The notes under the pieces are model-generated. The model was not told the origin of the DNA. It made no database searches and saw only the letters and a program-made list of their open reading frames with translations. 64,000 nt of DNA from Paraburkholderia translucens (GTDB taxonomy: Bacteria; Pseudomonadota; Gammaproteobacteria; Burkholderiales; Burkholderiaceae). The position numbers were made by a program, and so were the translations under genes. Each line of letters begins with the position of its first letter. Position 1 is the first letter of the stretch. This document shows positions 6,523 through 16,409 of this stretch, piece by piece. The DNA lies in contig NZ_JAJITC010000003.1 of NCBI RefSeq assembly GCF_020881035.1, positions 62,001 to 126,000 of the forward strand. Reading direction: 5' to 3'.

Positions 6523-8313
6523 TCAGTTCCCCTTGCCGTCGTCGGCGCGTGCTGCCTGCGCCGTCGGCGCCGCGTCCGCGTCAGACAGAATCGCCTGCAC
6601 GTAAGCACCGCGATCGAAGAGCTGCGCCGCCGTATCTGTGAGATAGTGCCGCACCGCGCCCGCGCCGAGCGTGATGGCCATGACGCAGCCGAGCAGCAGG
6701 GAGCAGGCGGCGAGCTTCGCGTTGCTGCCGCGCGGTGCGCGCGCTTCTTCGCCGGCAGCGGCGCGCGCGGCCGGCTCGGCCCACATCAGCCGCGTGCCCG
6801 TGCGGCTCAGCGCGACGATCGAGAGCAGGCCCGACAGCAGTACGGCCGGCCACAGCACGGCTGCCGCGCCGCCCGGCGTGGCGGCCAGCACCATTGCCTT
6901 GCCGAGGAAGCCCGAGAGCGGCGGCAGGCCGGCGGCGCCCACCGCGGCGATCAGATAGAGCAGCGCGGCAAGCTTCGACGGCCACGGCGCATGCGTTGGC
7001 GAGGCCGCTTCAACTTTGCCCTGGGCTTCGGCGGGAGCGGGGGCGACGGCAAGCACGGCAACCGCACCGGCCGCCGCGACCCGCAGCGGCTGCACCCGCG
7101 CCAGCGTCGCCACCACTTCGTCGTCCGGCTCAGGCGTGATGGCGGCCGCGGCCGCGTCGTCGAGCGCTTCGAGCGAGCCGGGTTCGATCGTATCGACATC
7201 GGCGGAAACGACGACGTAGGGGGCAGGGGCGGCGTGGATCGTCGCGGCGATGTCGGGTTCGAGCGTGTCCGCGAGCAGGAACAGCGCGCCTGTGCAGAGC
7301 GTCGTGCTGATCAGGTAGTAGAGCAGCGCGCTCCATGCAAGCGGCGTCTGCTGCGTGATCGCCGCGATCAGCAGTCCCACCGAGACGAGCACGAGATAGC
7401 CCGTCGTGGTCTTCAGACTCGACACCGCGAGCGCGCCCAGCGCGCCGAACGCGATCGTCGCGATCGCGAGCCACCACGCCCATTGATGCATGAACGCATC
7501 GAGTACGCCGCCCGCCGCGCCGAACACGAGTGCGTCGCAGCGCAGCATCGCATAGATGCCGACCTTGGTCATGATCGCGAACAGCGCGGCCACCGGGCCG
7601 ATCGCGCTGCGGTATGCCTGCGGCAGCCAGAACGACATGGGAAAGACGGCGGCCTTCAGGCCGAACACGAGCATCAGTGTCGCGCCCGCGAACTGCGCGA
7701 GCGGCAGCGACCCGGGGCCAAGACGGGCAAGACGTTCGCCCATGTCCGTCATGTTGAGCGTGCCCGTGATGCCGTAGAGCACGCCGACAGCGATCAGGAA
7801 GAACGACGAGCCGACGAGGTTCATCAACAGATAGTGCAGCCCGTTGCGCACCCGCCGCGCGCCGCCGCCATGCAGCAGCAGCGCGTACGACGCGATCAGC
7901 AGCAGCTCGAAGAACACGAACAGGTTGAAGAGGTCGCCCGCGAGGAAAGCGCCGTTCAGGCCCATCAGCTCGAACTGGAACAGCGCGCGGAAATAACGGC
8001 CGCGCCTCGCGTCCTCGCTCGAGGTGCCGAGCAGGCAGCAGAGCGCCAGCACGGCGGTGAGCACCAGCATCAGCGCGCCGAGCCGGTCGAGTTGCAGCAC
8101 GATGCCGAACGGTGCGGGCCATGCGCCGAGCGCGTAGCTCATGATCTCACCGTGCGCCGCGCGCTCCATCAGCAGGCACGCAATGGGCAGCAGCGCGATG
8201 ATGGCGGCCACGTTGACCGCGCGCTGCAGACGATTCGCGCGCAGTGGCAACGCGACGATGACTCCCGCTGTGAAGAGCGGAATCAGGATCGGGAGCAGGA
8301 GGGCGTGGTTCAT
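6523..8313 (-). CDS. mrpD: Na+(K+)/H+ antiporter subunit D, with Ala/Pro-rich insertion
   Basis: Encodes 596 residues from ATG 8313, which overlaps the mrpC stop codon in an ATGA arrangement. It belongs to the NuoM/MrpD proton-conducting family, with some 14 membrane segments and conserved blocks such as FNLFVFFELLLIASYALL, LKAAVFPMSFWLPQAY and TKVGIYAMLR. Family members are usually about 500 residues. The extra length comes from an insertion at about residues 358-445 that is rich in Ala, Pro, Asp and Glu, between two membrane segments. The insertion is in frame and the flanks match the family. Its role is unknown. Confidence 0.92.
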   Translation of the reverse strand: MNHALLLPILIPLFTAGVIVALPLRANRLQRAVNVAAIIALLPIACLLMERAAHGEIMSYALGAWPAPFGIVLQLDRLGALMLVLTAVLALCCLLGTSSEDARRGRYFRALFQFELMGLNGAFLAGDLFNLFVFFELLLIASYALLLHGGGARRVRNGLHYLLMNLVGSSFFLIAVGVLYGITGTLNMTDMGERLARLGPGSLPLAQFAGATLMLVFGLKAAVFPMSFWLPQAYRSAIGPVAALFAIMTKVGIYAMLRCDALVFGAAGGVLDAFMHQWAWWLAIATIAFGALGALAVSSLKTTTGYLVLVSVGLLIAAITQQTPLAWSALLYYLISTTLCTGALFLLADTLEPDIAATIHAAPAPYVVVSADVDTIEPGSLEALDDAAAAAITPEPDDEVVATLARVQPLRVAAAGAVAVLAVAPAPAEAQGKVEAASPTHAPWPSKLAALLYLIAAVGAAGLPPLSGFLGKAMVLAATPGGAAAVLWPAVLLSGLLSIVALSRTGTRLMWAEPAARAAAGEEARAPRGSNAKLAACSLLLGCVMAITLGAGAVRHYLTDTAAQLFDRGAYVQAILSDADAAPTAQAARADDGKGN

Positions 8314-8642
8314 TCGCTGCGCGTCTCCTCGCCATTGACGTGATCGTTGCCCGTGATCGAAAACGAGCGCAGCGCGAGCACCACGGTGAAGGCTGTCATC
8401 GCGAAGCCGATCACGATGGCCGTCAGCACGAGCGCCTGCGGCACCGGATCGACGTATTGCGCCCCCGCCGCGATGACGGCCGGCTTGCCGAGCGCGAGCC
8501 GTCCCATGCCGAGCAGGAACAGGTTGATCGCGTACGAGAACAGCGTGATGCCGAGAATCACGGGCAACACGCGCGCGCACAGCAGCAGATAGATGCCGCA
8601 CGCGCAAAGCACGCCGATCGCGATGGCAAAGGCGGCTTCCAT
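8310..8642 (-). CDS. mrpC: Na+(K+)/H+ antiporter subunit C
   Basis: A 110-residue NuoK-like subunit with three membrane helices (LLCARVLPVILGITLFSYAI in the middle, then QALVLTAIVIGFAMTAF). It starts at ATG 8642, sharing a base with the mrpA stop codon, and overlaps mrpD by four bases. This tight packing indicates one polycistronic message and stoichiometric synthesis. Confidence 0.93.
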   Translation of the reverse strand: MEAAFAIAIGVLCACGIYLLLCARVLPVILGITLFSYAINLFLLGMGRLALGKPAVIAAGAQYVDPVPQALVLTAIVIGFAMTAFTVVLALRSFSITGNDHVNGEETRSE

Positions 8643-11443
8643 CAGCTTTTCTCCACGGATTGCATGTCCTTGTCGCGCACGCCGAGGTGCGAGACGATCG
8701 TGAGCGTCGTGCCGACCACCGCGCCCATCACCCCGAAATCGAACAGCATCGCCGTGGACAGCTCGATTTCGCCGATGAGCGGCAGATGCAGATGCCCGAA
8801 CGCACTGGTCAGGAACGGCCGGCCGAACGTGAGACTGCCGAGCCCCGTGGCCGCGGCGATCAGAATGCCGAGGCCGGCGAGCGAGCGGTAGTTGAGATGA
8901 ATGCGCGACTCGGTCCACAGCACGCCGTTCGCGACGTACTGCAGCAACAGCGCGATCGAGATGATCAGCGACGCGATGAAGCCGCCGCCTGGCAGGTTGT
9001 GGCCGCGCAGGAACACGAACACGGCGACGAGTATGGTGAGCGGCAGCATGAGCCGCGCGAGAATCGCGAGCATCAGCGGATGCGATTGCGACGACCACGG
9101 CCGGCCGTCCGGCCCCGCGTCGGGCGACTTCAGGCGCAGCCCGCGCAACAGCGCCTTGACGGCGAGCCCCGCCACCACCAGCACGCTGATTTCGACCATC
9201 GTATCGAAGCCGCGAAAATCGACGAGGATCACGTTGACGACGTTATGGCCCCCGCTGCCGGGCAGCGCGTTGTCGAGGAAGTACGGCGCGATGCCCGCCG
9301 CCGGCGCGCTCGTCATGATCCTGTATGCGACGGCGCCGAGCAGCGCGCCGCCCGCGAGCGCCAGCACGCCGTTGCGCAACCGCACGGGAAGCGGCTCGAC
9401 GGTGTTCTGCAACGCGGGCAGAAAATAGACGGCCAGCACCAGCAGCAGGATCGTGACCACTTCGACGGAGATCTGCGTGAGCGCGAGATCGGGCGCGGAG
9501 AAGCGCACGAAGACGAGCGACACGAGCAGGCCGCAGGTGCTCAGCATCACGAGCGCGTAAAGCGTGCGCGCTCGCACGAGCACCACGCCGACAGCGAGCA
9601 GCGACATCAGCACGAGGCCGCCGGGCGTAACCGGATCGAGCGGCAAGCGCGCGTGGCCGCCGCTCCAACTGCCGGGCGCGACGAGCGATACGCCGGGCAC
9701 CATCAGCATGGCCGCGATCATCCACGCGAGGTAGCCCGGCAACGAACGCGTCTCGAACACGCGCACGATCACACCGGCGCTCTGTTCGAGCCGCTGCACG
9801 AGGCGGTCGAAGATTTCACTGGCGTTCAGCTCGGTGAGCAGCGTGCGGTGATGGCGGAACGCATTGCGGCGCAGGAAAAAGAGGGCCGCGCCGGCCGCGA
9901 ACGACACCACGCTCATCACGAGCGGCGTGTTGATACCGTGCCACAGACTCAGGTCGTAGCGGGGCAGGTTGCCGCCAACGGTGAACCACGCCGCGGACTC
10001 GAGCAGCCTCCCGATGCATTGCTGCGGGAACAGGCCGATCAGCAGGCACAGCGCCACGAGAATTTCGACCGGCAGCTTCATGAAGCGCGGCGGCTCGTGC
10101 GGCGGATAGCGCGGCAGGTCGCGCGGCGTCTTGCCGTCGAAGAACACGCCCCACACGAAGCGCAGTGAGTACGCCACCGAGAGCGCCGCGGCCACGATCG
10201 CGATGACCGGCACGACGAGGTTGAAGGGCCCGAACATGCTTTGCGCGAGCGTTTCGCCGAAAAACATTTCCTTGGAGAGGAAGCCGTTGAGCAGCGGCAC
10301 GCCGGCCATCGCGAGCGACGCCACGCTCGCGAGCGCGGCCGTATGCGGCATGTACCTGCGCAGACCGCGCAGACGGCCCAGATCCCGCGTGCCCGTCTCG
10401 TGATCGATGATGCCCGCGGCCATGAAGAGCGACGCCTTGAACACGGCGTGGTTGATCGTGTGAAAGAGCGCGGCGACGGTCGAAAGCTGCGTGTCGAGGC
10501 CGAACAGCAGCACGATCAGGCCGAGATGACTGATGGTGGAATACGCGAGCAGGCCCTTCAGATCGCGCTGGATCAGCGCCATCGCGGCGCCGCCCACGAG
10601 TGTGACGAGCCCGGCGAGCGTCGCCGTGTACGCCCACAGCGGCGAACTTTCGAAAACCGGATAGAGACGCGCGAGCAGGAACACGCCGGCCTTCACCATG
10701 GTCGCCGAATGCAGATAGGCCGACACGGGCGTGGGCGCCGACATCGCGTGCGGCAGCCAGAAATGGAAGGGAAACTGCGCCGACTTCGTGAACGCCGCGA
10801 ATAGCGTGAGCAGCAGGATGGCCGGGTAGAGCGGATCGTGGCGCACTCCGTCGGCCTGGGCGAGCACGTCGTTCAGCTCGTAGCTGCCGCAGACGTGGCC
10901 GAGCAGCAGCACGGCCGCGAGCAGCGCGAGGCCCCCCGCGCCGGTGATGGTAAGCGCCATGCGCGCGCCGCGCCTGGCGTCGGGCCGCCATGGCCAGAAG
11001 CCGATCAGCAGGAACGAGACGAGGCTCGTGAGCTCCCAGAAGATGACGAGCAGCAGCAGGTTGTTCGACAGCACGATGCCGAGCATCGCGCCCATGAAGA
11101 GCAGAAGCAGCAGGTACAGACGCGGCAACGCATCGCTGCCGGCGAGGTAATAGCGTGCGTAGATGAAGACAAGCAGGCCGATCGCGAGTACGAGCAGCGC
11201 GAACATGAACGAGAGGCCGTCGAGGCGCAGCGATAGCGCGAGGCCGATGTCGGGCACCCACTCATGGCGCCATTGCATCACGTCGTGGTCGGCAATGCCC
11301 ACGCGCTCGCTGAGCAGCAGCCCGCAGCCGAACAGCGCCGCCGCGAAGGCGATCGGCGTGCAGAGCGCGGCAGCGTGCCGCCTCGTGAGCGCAATGAGCG
11401 CCGCGGCTATGAACGGAAGTGCGACGAGCCACGCCAATACCAT
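8642..11443 (-). CDS. mrpA: Na+(K+)/H+ antiporter subunit A fused to subunit B
   Basis: Encodes 933 residues from ATG 11443 behind GGAGG (minus strand). The N-terminal two thirds is a NuoL/MrpA proton-translocating domain, with FWELTSLVSFLLIGFW, TKSAQFPFHFWLPHAMSAPT and SATMVKAGVFLLARLYP. After the MrpA C-terminal extension, the last 150 residues form an MrpB-like domain with GHNLPGGGFIASLI. Subunits A and B are separate genes in Bacillus but fused in the Pha systems of proteobacteria, which this operon resembles (AB-C-D-E-F-G). The product is the main ion-translocating subunit for Na+ or K+ efflux and pH homeostasis. Ion specificity cannot be read from the sequence. Confidence 0.93.
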   Translation of the reverse strand: MVLAWLVALPFIAAALIALTRRHAAALCTPIAFAAALFGCGLLLSERVGIADHDVMQWRHEWVPDIGLALSLRLDGLSFMFALLVLAIGLLVFIYARYYLAGSDALPRLYLLLLLFMGAMLGIVLSNNLLLLVIFWELTSLVSFLLIGFWPWRPDARRGARMALTITGAGGLALLAAVLLLGHVCGSYELNDVLAQADGVRHDPLYPAILLLTLFAAFTKSAQFPFHFWLPHAMSAPTPVSAYLHSATMVKAGVFLLARLYPVFESSPLWAYTATLAGLVTLVGGAAMALIQRDLKGLLAYSTISHLGLIVLLFGLDTQLSTVAALFHTINHAVFKASLFMAAGIIDHETGTRDLGRLRGLRRYMPHTAALASVASLAMAGVPLLNGFLSKEMFFGETLAQSMFGPFNLVVPVIAIVAAALSVAYSLRFVWGVFFDGKTPRDLPRYPPHEPPRFMKLPVEILVALCLLIGLFPQQCIGRLLESAAWFTVGGNLPRYDLSLWHGINTPLVMSVVSFAAGAALFFLRRNAFRHHRTLLTELNASEIFDRLVQRLEQSAGVIVRVFETRSLPGYLAWMIAAMLMVPGVSLVAPGSWSGGHARLPLDPVTPGGLVLMSLLAVGVVLVRARTLYALVMLSTCGLLVSLVFVRFSAPDLALTQISVEVVTILLLVLAVYFLPALQNTVEPLPVRLRNGVLALAGGALLGAVAYRIMTSAPAAGIAPYFLDNALPGSGGHNVVNVILVDFRGFDTMVEISVLVVAGLAVKALLRGLRLKSPDAGPDGRPWSSQSHPLMLAILARLMLPLTILVAVFVFLRGHNLPGGGFIASLIISIALLLQYVANGVLWTESRIHLNYRSLAGLGILIAAATGLGSLTFGRPFLTSAFGHLHLPLIGEIELSTAMLFDFGVMGAVVGTTLTIVSHLGVRDKDMQSVEKS

Positions 11444-11701
11444 TCCGTGCCCTCCGGGAGTTCCAGTGCATGATAGGCGGTATGGCTGGCCGGTGGGAGT
11501 AGGCGGCGGTGCCGCCTTCCGGGCGGCTGCCCACGGCGCCCCATCATAGCCGCAAACCGGTCGGCAGTTCACATCGATCCGTGAGGCATGAATATACGCA
11601 GTCCGAAGCGCAGTGAGCCGGCTGGCCCCCGAGTCATTCCAATTGATGCGGACGCGCGCGTCGATTTGAAACCCCGCGTGACCGTGCCATAATCGGCAAA
11701 C

Positions 11702-12628
11702 TTGACGACCGACCGAGGCGCCAAATTGAAAGGAACTGAACTGGATCTGTATGCAACGGAAGAGCCAGGCCATACCCTGGCTTTCAATCTTTTCAATGGC
11801 ACATGGGTGTCCGATGTGCCGGGCTATGGTTTAGGTATGGCGCCCCATTTCGACGATGGGCGTCTACACTGGTTCGAGTCGGTGTGCGGGGGATTCTCCG
11901 GAAAAAGCGTGCTCGAACTCGGCCCCATGGAAGGCGGCCACACGTTCATGATGGCGAGAGCCGGTGCCTCTCGGGTGCTGGCTGTCGAGGCGAATTCGAA
12001 GTCCTTTCTGAAATGCCTGCTCGTGCAGAATGCATTGAAATTCAATGCCGAATTCATGTATGGCGATTTCAGGGAATTGCTGAAAAAGCGCGATCAGCGG
12101 TTCGATCTGATTCTGGCAAGCGGCGTGCTTTACCACATGCTCGATCCGGTATCACTACTGGAAAATATGGCGCACGCGTCCGACGCCATTTGCATCTGGA
12201 CTCACTATTACGATGCCGAAGTGGCCCGCACGAATACGAACATGCAGATTCACGCCGATCCGACGCCAACCGTTTCGGAGTTTCGTGGACGCGAAGTCCA
12301 TCTGCATCGATACAGTTATCTCGACAGCATCAACCACGCGAAATTTATCGGCGGGACTGCTCCGCAGGCCAACTGGATGACCCGCGAGAGCCTGATGGCA
12401 GTCCTCGACGCACTCGGTATGACGGTGATCGTGGGACTGGACGATCGCGACCAGCATCCGGCCGGCCCGTCGATTCTGCTTTTTGCCGCGCGCATAGCGC
12501 ATTTCGATGAGGCGCGATACCTCCAGCGCTACCCCGACGTAGCGCAAGCGGTCGCGCAAAAGCATTTCAATTCTGGCGCGGAACACTACATCCGCTTTGG
12601 CCGCGCGGAAGGGCGCTCGTTCGAGTGA
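11702..12628 (+). CDS. SAM-dependent methyltransferase with C-terminal PDVA repeat
   Basis: Class I methyltransferase of about 308 residues. The SAM-binding motif I is VLELGPMEGGHTFMMA (about residue 70), followed by the acidic motif II end VLAVEANSK and the motif IV region FDLILASGVLYHM. The substrate is unknown. After the catalytic domain, residues 270-308 carry one copy of a repeat (YLQRYPDVAQAVAQ, HYIRFGRAEGR) that the next gene carries twice. TTG 11702 is the longest start and TTG 11726 an alternative; no ATG fits, and the ribosome site is unclear. It is followed by the dioxygenase gene 73 bases downstream, probably in one operon. Confidence 0.75.
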   Translation: MTTDRGAKLKGTELDLYATEEPGHTLAFNLFNGTWVSDVPGYGLGMAPHFDDGRLHWFESVCGGFSGKSVLELGPMEGGHTFMMARAGASRVLAVEANSKSFLKCLLVQNALKFNAEFMYGDFRELLKKRDQRFDLILASGVLYHMLDPVSLLENMAHASDAICIWTHYYDAEVARTNTNMQIHADPTPTVSEFRGREVHLHRYSYLDSINHAKFIGGTAPQANWMTRESLMAVLDALGMTVIVGLDDRDQHPAGPSILLFAARIAHFDEARYLQRYPDVAQAVAQKHFNSGAEHYIRFGRAEGRSFE

Positions 12629-12701
12629 TCGACACCGCGGAGCCAGCGTTCTGTTCAAGCCAGTTCCCGAAAACGCGAACCCGGAAAGTTTCCCGTAAAA
12701 G

Positions 12702-13898
12702 ATGAATACTCCTGAAAATCAGCGCTTTTTCGATAAGCCCGTCGTCGCGGACGTACCGATCGACAGTCAGACTCAGATCTTCAAGTTCGAAAAATTTCCG
12801 GCGTCGGGCCCGATTCCCTGGCTCGATCGGCCGGATGCGCTGGAGCGGGTCGCCGAGCTGTTGTCGAGCGGAGTGATCAGCGAGCAGCAGGCCGAGTGGT
12901 GCAGAAAATGGGTGAGCGACGGCTACCTGATCATCGAAGGCTTTTTCAAGCACGAGCAGCTCGATGCGACATGGCAAGCGTATGAGAACGCCATTGCCGA
13001 CGGCACGCTGCAGCCGCCGCACGAACCGCTGTTTGAAGGCGATACGCTGCCGGGCCGCACGCTGAATCCGCATTTCAAAGTTCCCGCGGTTCGCGAAATG
13101 CTATTTGACGAGCGCATGAACGAGATCGTAAGTCTGCTGCTGGGCGCGAAATCGGCGCCTTTCCAGACCATCGGTGGTCATAAGAGCAGCGAGCAACTCG
13201 AGCATTCCGATTCGATTCACATGTCGACCTATCCGAACGGGTATCTCGTCGCGAACTGGATCGCCTTCGAGGATATTCATCCGGATTCGGGGCCGCTCGT
13301 TTATCACCCCGGCACGCACAAGCTGCCGTATCTGATGTCGACTGAACTGGGCATGCCGTTCGGTTGCGGTTATTCGGCTTATCACGACATCTATGAACCC
13401 GCGATCCAGAAGCTGATCGCTGACCATTCGGCTGGCCCGCATTACTTCTACCCGAGGAAGGGCGACGTGCTGTTGTGGCACGCGAACCTGCTGCACGGCG
13501 GCAGCAAGCTGCGCGATCCGCAACACGTGAGTCGCAAGGCGCTCGTTTGCCATTTCTTCGCGGAGGGGTGTCTGTGCTATCACGACCTGATCGGCATGCC
13601 GTCGAGCCTGACGCCAATCGTCGACTTCGACGGCGAGGCGTACCTCGACGCCAATCCGGACGTGGCGGCGAGCGGCGGCGATGCCTTGCGGCACTACATC
13701 TACTACGGTCGATTCGAAGGCCGCCCCCTGACCAGCGCCGCATCGAGCCAACGCAAGGCGCGGCTCGCCCAACTGCCTGACGGGTTCGATGCGAAGCTCT
13801 ACCTCGAAGCGAATCCCGACGTCGCCGCGGCGGGTGTCGACGCGGTCGATCACTTCGTCGAATTCGGCCGCGCGGAGGGCCGGCCGCTGCGGCCCTGA
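12702..13898 (+). CDS. Phytanoyl-CoA dioxygenase family protein with two C-terminal PDVA repeats
   Basis: A 398-residue Fe(II)/2-oxoglutarate dioxygenase of the PhyH family. The metal ligands are visible as EHSDSIHM (H-x-D, about residue 167) and the distal His in HANLLHGGSKLRD (about 267), with the 2-oxoglutarate-binding Arg likely in the following SRKALVCHFF region. Two copies of the repeat found in the preceding methyltransferase follow the catalytic domain (YLDANPDVAASGGDAL and YLEANPDVAAAGVDAV, each ending in GR[FA]EGRPL). The two enzymes probably act on the same substrate or dock to the same partner. Substrate unknown. Confidence 0.8.
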   Translation: MNTPENQRFFDKPVVADVPIDSQTQIFKFEKFPASGPIPWLDRPDALERVAELLSSGVISEQQAEWCRKWVSDGYLIIEGFFKHEQLDATWQAYENAIADGTLQPPHEPLFEGDTLPGRTLNPHFKVPAVREMLFDERMNEIVSLLLGAKSAPFQTIGGHKSSEQLEHSDSIHMSTYPNGYLVANWIAFEDIHPDSGPLVYHPGTHKLPYLMSTELGMPFGCGYSAYHDIYEPAIQKLIADHSAGPHYFYPRKGDVLLWHANLLHGGSKLRDPQHVSRKALVCHFFAEGCLCYHDLIGMPSSLTPIVDFDGEAYLDANPDVAASGGDALRHYIYYGRFEGRPLTSAASSQRKARLAQLPDGFDAKLYLEANPDVAAAGVDAVDHFVEFGRAEGRPLRP

Positions 13899-14120
13899 GG
13901 CATGCATGGCAACGCAAGCCGGGGAGGGCGGCCTGCTTCGGCATGTCCGCCGAAAGTGCATGCTGATACTTTGCATGCCGGTGCCCACGATCCAACGCGG
14001 GCATCCACTGGAGCGGTCGAGCCGCCCGCGCCAGCCCCCTGCAACACGTCCTCCGATCTTGCTCTAAACTAGCGCCCGCCCAATCCACTTCGCGATGCGC
14101 CACGTTACGAACAACAGCTG

Positions 14121-15383
14121 ATGTCCCCCGCCTCCACCGATCCCGCCGATGCCCCGAATTTCAGCCTGCCGAAACACCCGCCGTTCCAGCGTTTCTGGTG
14201 CACTCGCATCCTGTCGTCGCTCTCGTTCCAGATGCTCGCGGTCGCGATGGGCTGGCATGTCTACGCGCTCACGCATAGCGCCTTCGCCCTTGGCCTCGTC
14301 GGCCTCGCGCAGTTTCTGCCGATGTTCCTGCTGACCCTCGTGGTCGGCCATGTCGCCGATCGTTACGATCGCCGCCGCATTGCCGCCGTCTGCCAGAGCC
14401 TCGCCAGCGTCGCCGCATTGCTGTTCGCGATCGGCACCTTCGGCGGCTGGATCAGCGCGCCGGTCGTCTATGTGCTGGCCGCCTGCGTCGGCGCCGCGCG
14501 CGCGTTCGAATCGCCCGCGGTGGCATCGCTGCTGCCTGCCGTCGTACCGCGCGGCCATCTGCCCAAGGCGACCGCGTGGGCCACGTCCGCGAATCAGACC
14601 GCGCAGATCGCCGGACCCGCGCTCGGTGGTCTGCTGTTCGGCATCGGTCCGGGTGCCGCATATCTGGCATGCACGCTGTCTTACGCGGCCGCGGCGGCCT
14701 CGGTGTGGAGCATTCCGCTGCAGGTGAAGCCGGCGAGCCGCGCGCCGGTCACGCTCGAATCGATCTTCTCGGGCATCCGGTTCATTCGCCGCGAGCCGGT
14801 GATTTTCGGCGCGTTGTCGCTCGATCTGTTCGCGGTGCTGTTCGGCGGCGCGACCGCGTTGTTGCCGATCTTTGCGCGCGATGTGCTGCATGCGGGCCCG
14901 ATCGGTCTCGGACTGCTGCGTTCGGCCACGGCAATCGGTGCGCTCGCGGGCACCATCTGGCTCGCGCATTTTCCGTTGCGCAACCGGCCCGGCGCGGCGA
15001 TGTTCGGCGGCGTGTTCGCGTTCGGCCTCGCGACGATCGTGTTCGGGCTTTCACACCAGTTCCTCGTGTCGCTGCTCGCGCTGATGGTGCTCGGCGCATC
15101 GGACACGATCAGCGTGGTCGTCCGGCTGTCGCTCGTGCAACTGCGCACGCCTGACGAGATGCTCGGTCGCGTCAGCGCGGTCAATTCGTTGTTCATTGGG
15201 ACGTCGAATCAATTGGGCGAATTCGAATCGGGCCTGACCGCGGGATGGTGGGGCGCGCAGCCGGCGGTGCTGGCCGGCGGTATCGCGACGATCGCGATCG
15301 CGCTGTTGTGGATGCGGTTCTTTCCGCAATTGCGGCAAGCGCGCACGCTCGAGCGCGAAGAGGCACTCGCTGCGAGCGCCTGA
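14121..15383 (+). CDS. MFS exporter (EntS-like, DHA3 type)
   Basis: A 420-residue major facilitator with 12 predicted membrane segments. The loop between helices 2 and 3 has GHVADRYDRRRIAAV, the MFS A-motif, and SPAVASLLPAVVPRGHLPKA is typical of the EntS/MFS_3 group that exports siderophores or drugs. No siderophore gene is next to it. Its neighbours are unrelated (dioxygenase upstream, convergent cheV downstream), so the substrate cannot be inferred. Confidence 0.85.
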   Translation: MSPASTDPADAPNFSLPKHPPFQRFWCTRILSSLSFQMLAVAMGWHVYALTHSAFALGLVGLAQFLPMFLLTLVVGHVADRYDRRRIAAVCQSLASVAALLFAIGTFGGWISAPVVYVLAACVGAARAFESPAVASLLPAVVPRGHLPKATAWATSANQTAQIAGPALGGLLFGIGPGAAYLACTLSYAAAAASVWSIPLQVKPASRAPVTLESIFSGIRFIRREPVIFGALSLDLFAVLFGGATALLPIFARDVLHAGPIGLGLLRSATAIGALAGTIWLAHFPLRNRPGAAMFGGVFAFGLATIVFGLSHQFLVSLLALMVLGASDTISVVVRLSLVQLRTPDEMLGRVSAVNSLFIGTSNQLGEFESGLTAGWWGAQPAVLAGGIATIAIALLWMRFFPQLRQARTLEREEALAASA

Positions 15384-15416
15384 TTGCTTGCCGCGCATCG
15401 TCAAGCGCTGCAGCGA

Positions 15417-16409
15417 TCAACCCGCCGCCGCATTCACCGGCGCAACCCCGAGCGCCTGACGGATCGCGTCGGCGAGTTCGCTCGCGGCGAACTTCGCGAC
15501 ATAGCCGTTCGCGCCGGCGTTCTTCACATGCGCCTCATTCGCCGCGCCCGTCAACGACGAGTGAATCAGCACCGGAATATCGCGCGTGCGCTCGTCGGCC
15601 TTGATCTGGCGCGTCAGCATGAAGCCGTCCATCTCAGGCATCTCGAGATCGGTCAGCACCAGCGCGATGCTGTCCTTCGCGCGCGTGCCGTTTTGCTGCG
15701 CTTCGCGTGCGACCTGCTGCAGCGTATGCCACGCTTCCTCGCCGGTCTTCGTCATGATGTAGTCCGCGCCGATCGCGGCGAGCGCCTGCTCGATCAGCTT
15801 GCGCGCGAAGCCGGAGTCATCGGCGGCGAGGATCTTCGCGCCGCGGGCAATGCCGAGCGCTGCGCCGACCGAGGCCGGATCGACGCTCGGATGCTGCGAC
15901 GGAAACACGTCGCGCAACACCTGTTCGACGTCGATCACCTGGGCGAGCCGCGAGTCGCCGGTATTGCCGTCGATGCGCGCGATGCTCGTGACGAGCTGGC
16001 CGCCCGCCGAGCCCTCGGCCGACATCACCTGGTTCCATTCGAGCCGCACGATCTCGTCCACTTCCTCGACCGCGAAGGCCTGCGTCGAACGCGCGAACTC
16101 GGTGACGAGCAGGATGTTCAGGCCGCGCGTCGGCTCGCAGCCCATCAGCCGCGGCAGGTCGATCACGGGGATGATCTGCCCGCGAATGTCGACGGCTCCC
16201 ATCACGAACGGCGACGATCCGGCGATCGGCGTGATGGCCGGCATCGTCGAGATTTCGCGGACCTTGAATACGTTGATCCCGTACAGCTCGTGCGCGTCGC
16301 TGCCCGGCACGCAGCCGAGCCGGTACAGCAGCAGCTCGAACTTGTTGGAGCTCGTCAGATTGCTGCGCTCGGTGTTGCGATCGTGATTGGCACGGTGATC
16401 GTCTGCCAT
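15417..16409 (-). CDS. cheV: Chemotaxis coupling/response-regulator protein CheV
   Basis: A 330-residue protein with an N-terminal CheW-like domain (about 25-170; FELLLYRLG, YGINVFKVREI, GAVDIRGQIIPVIDLP) and a C-terminal receiver domain (about 195-320; ILAADDSGFARKLIEQAL, the phospho-acceptor Asp in VLTDLEMPEMDGF). This is the CheV architecture. It couples chemoreceptors to CheA and tunes the signal by phosphorylation. It stands alone here, outside any flagellar or che cluster. A perfect sigma-28 -10 element lies about 60 bases upstream, so it is likely expressed with the flagellar regulon. Confidence 0.93.
   Translation of the reverse strand: MADDHRANHDRNTERSNLTSSNKFELLLYRLGCVPGSDAHELYGINVFKVREISTMPAITPIAGSSPFVMGAVDIRGQIIPVIDLPRLMGCEPTRGLNILLVTEFARSTQAFAVEEVDEIVRLEWNQVMSAEGSAGGQLVTSIARIDGNTGDSRLAQVIDVEQVLRDVFPSQHPSVDPASVGAALGIARGAKILAADDSGFARKLIEQALAAIGADYIMTKTGEEAWHTLQQVAREAQQNGTRAKDSIALVLTDLEMPEMDGFMLTRQIKADERTRDIPVLIHSSLTGAANEAHVKNAGANGYVAKFAASELADAIRQALGVAPVNAAAG

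Noticed and set aside
7000..7240. The Ala/Pro insertion of MrpD as a separate gene or frameshift.
   Set aside because: It is in frame, has no start or ribosome site, and the family sequence resumes cleanly after it.
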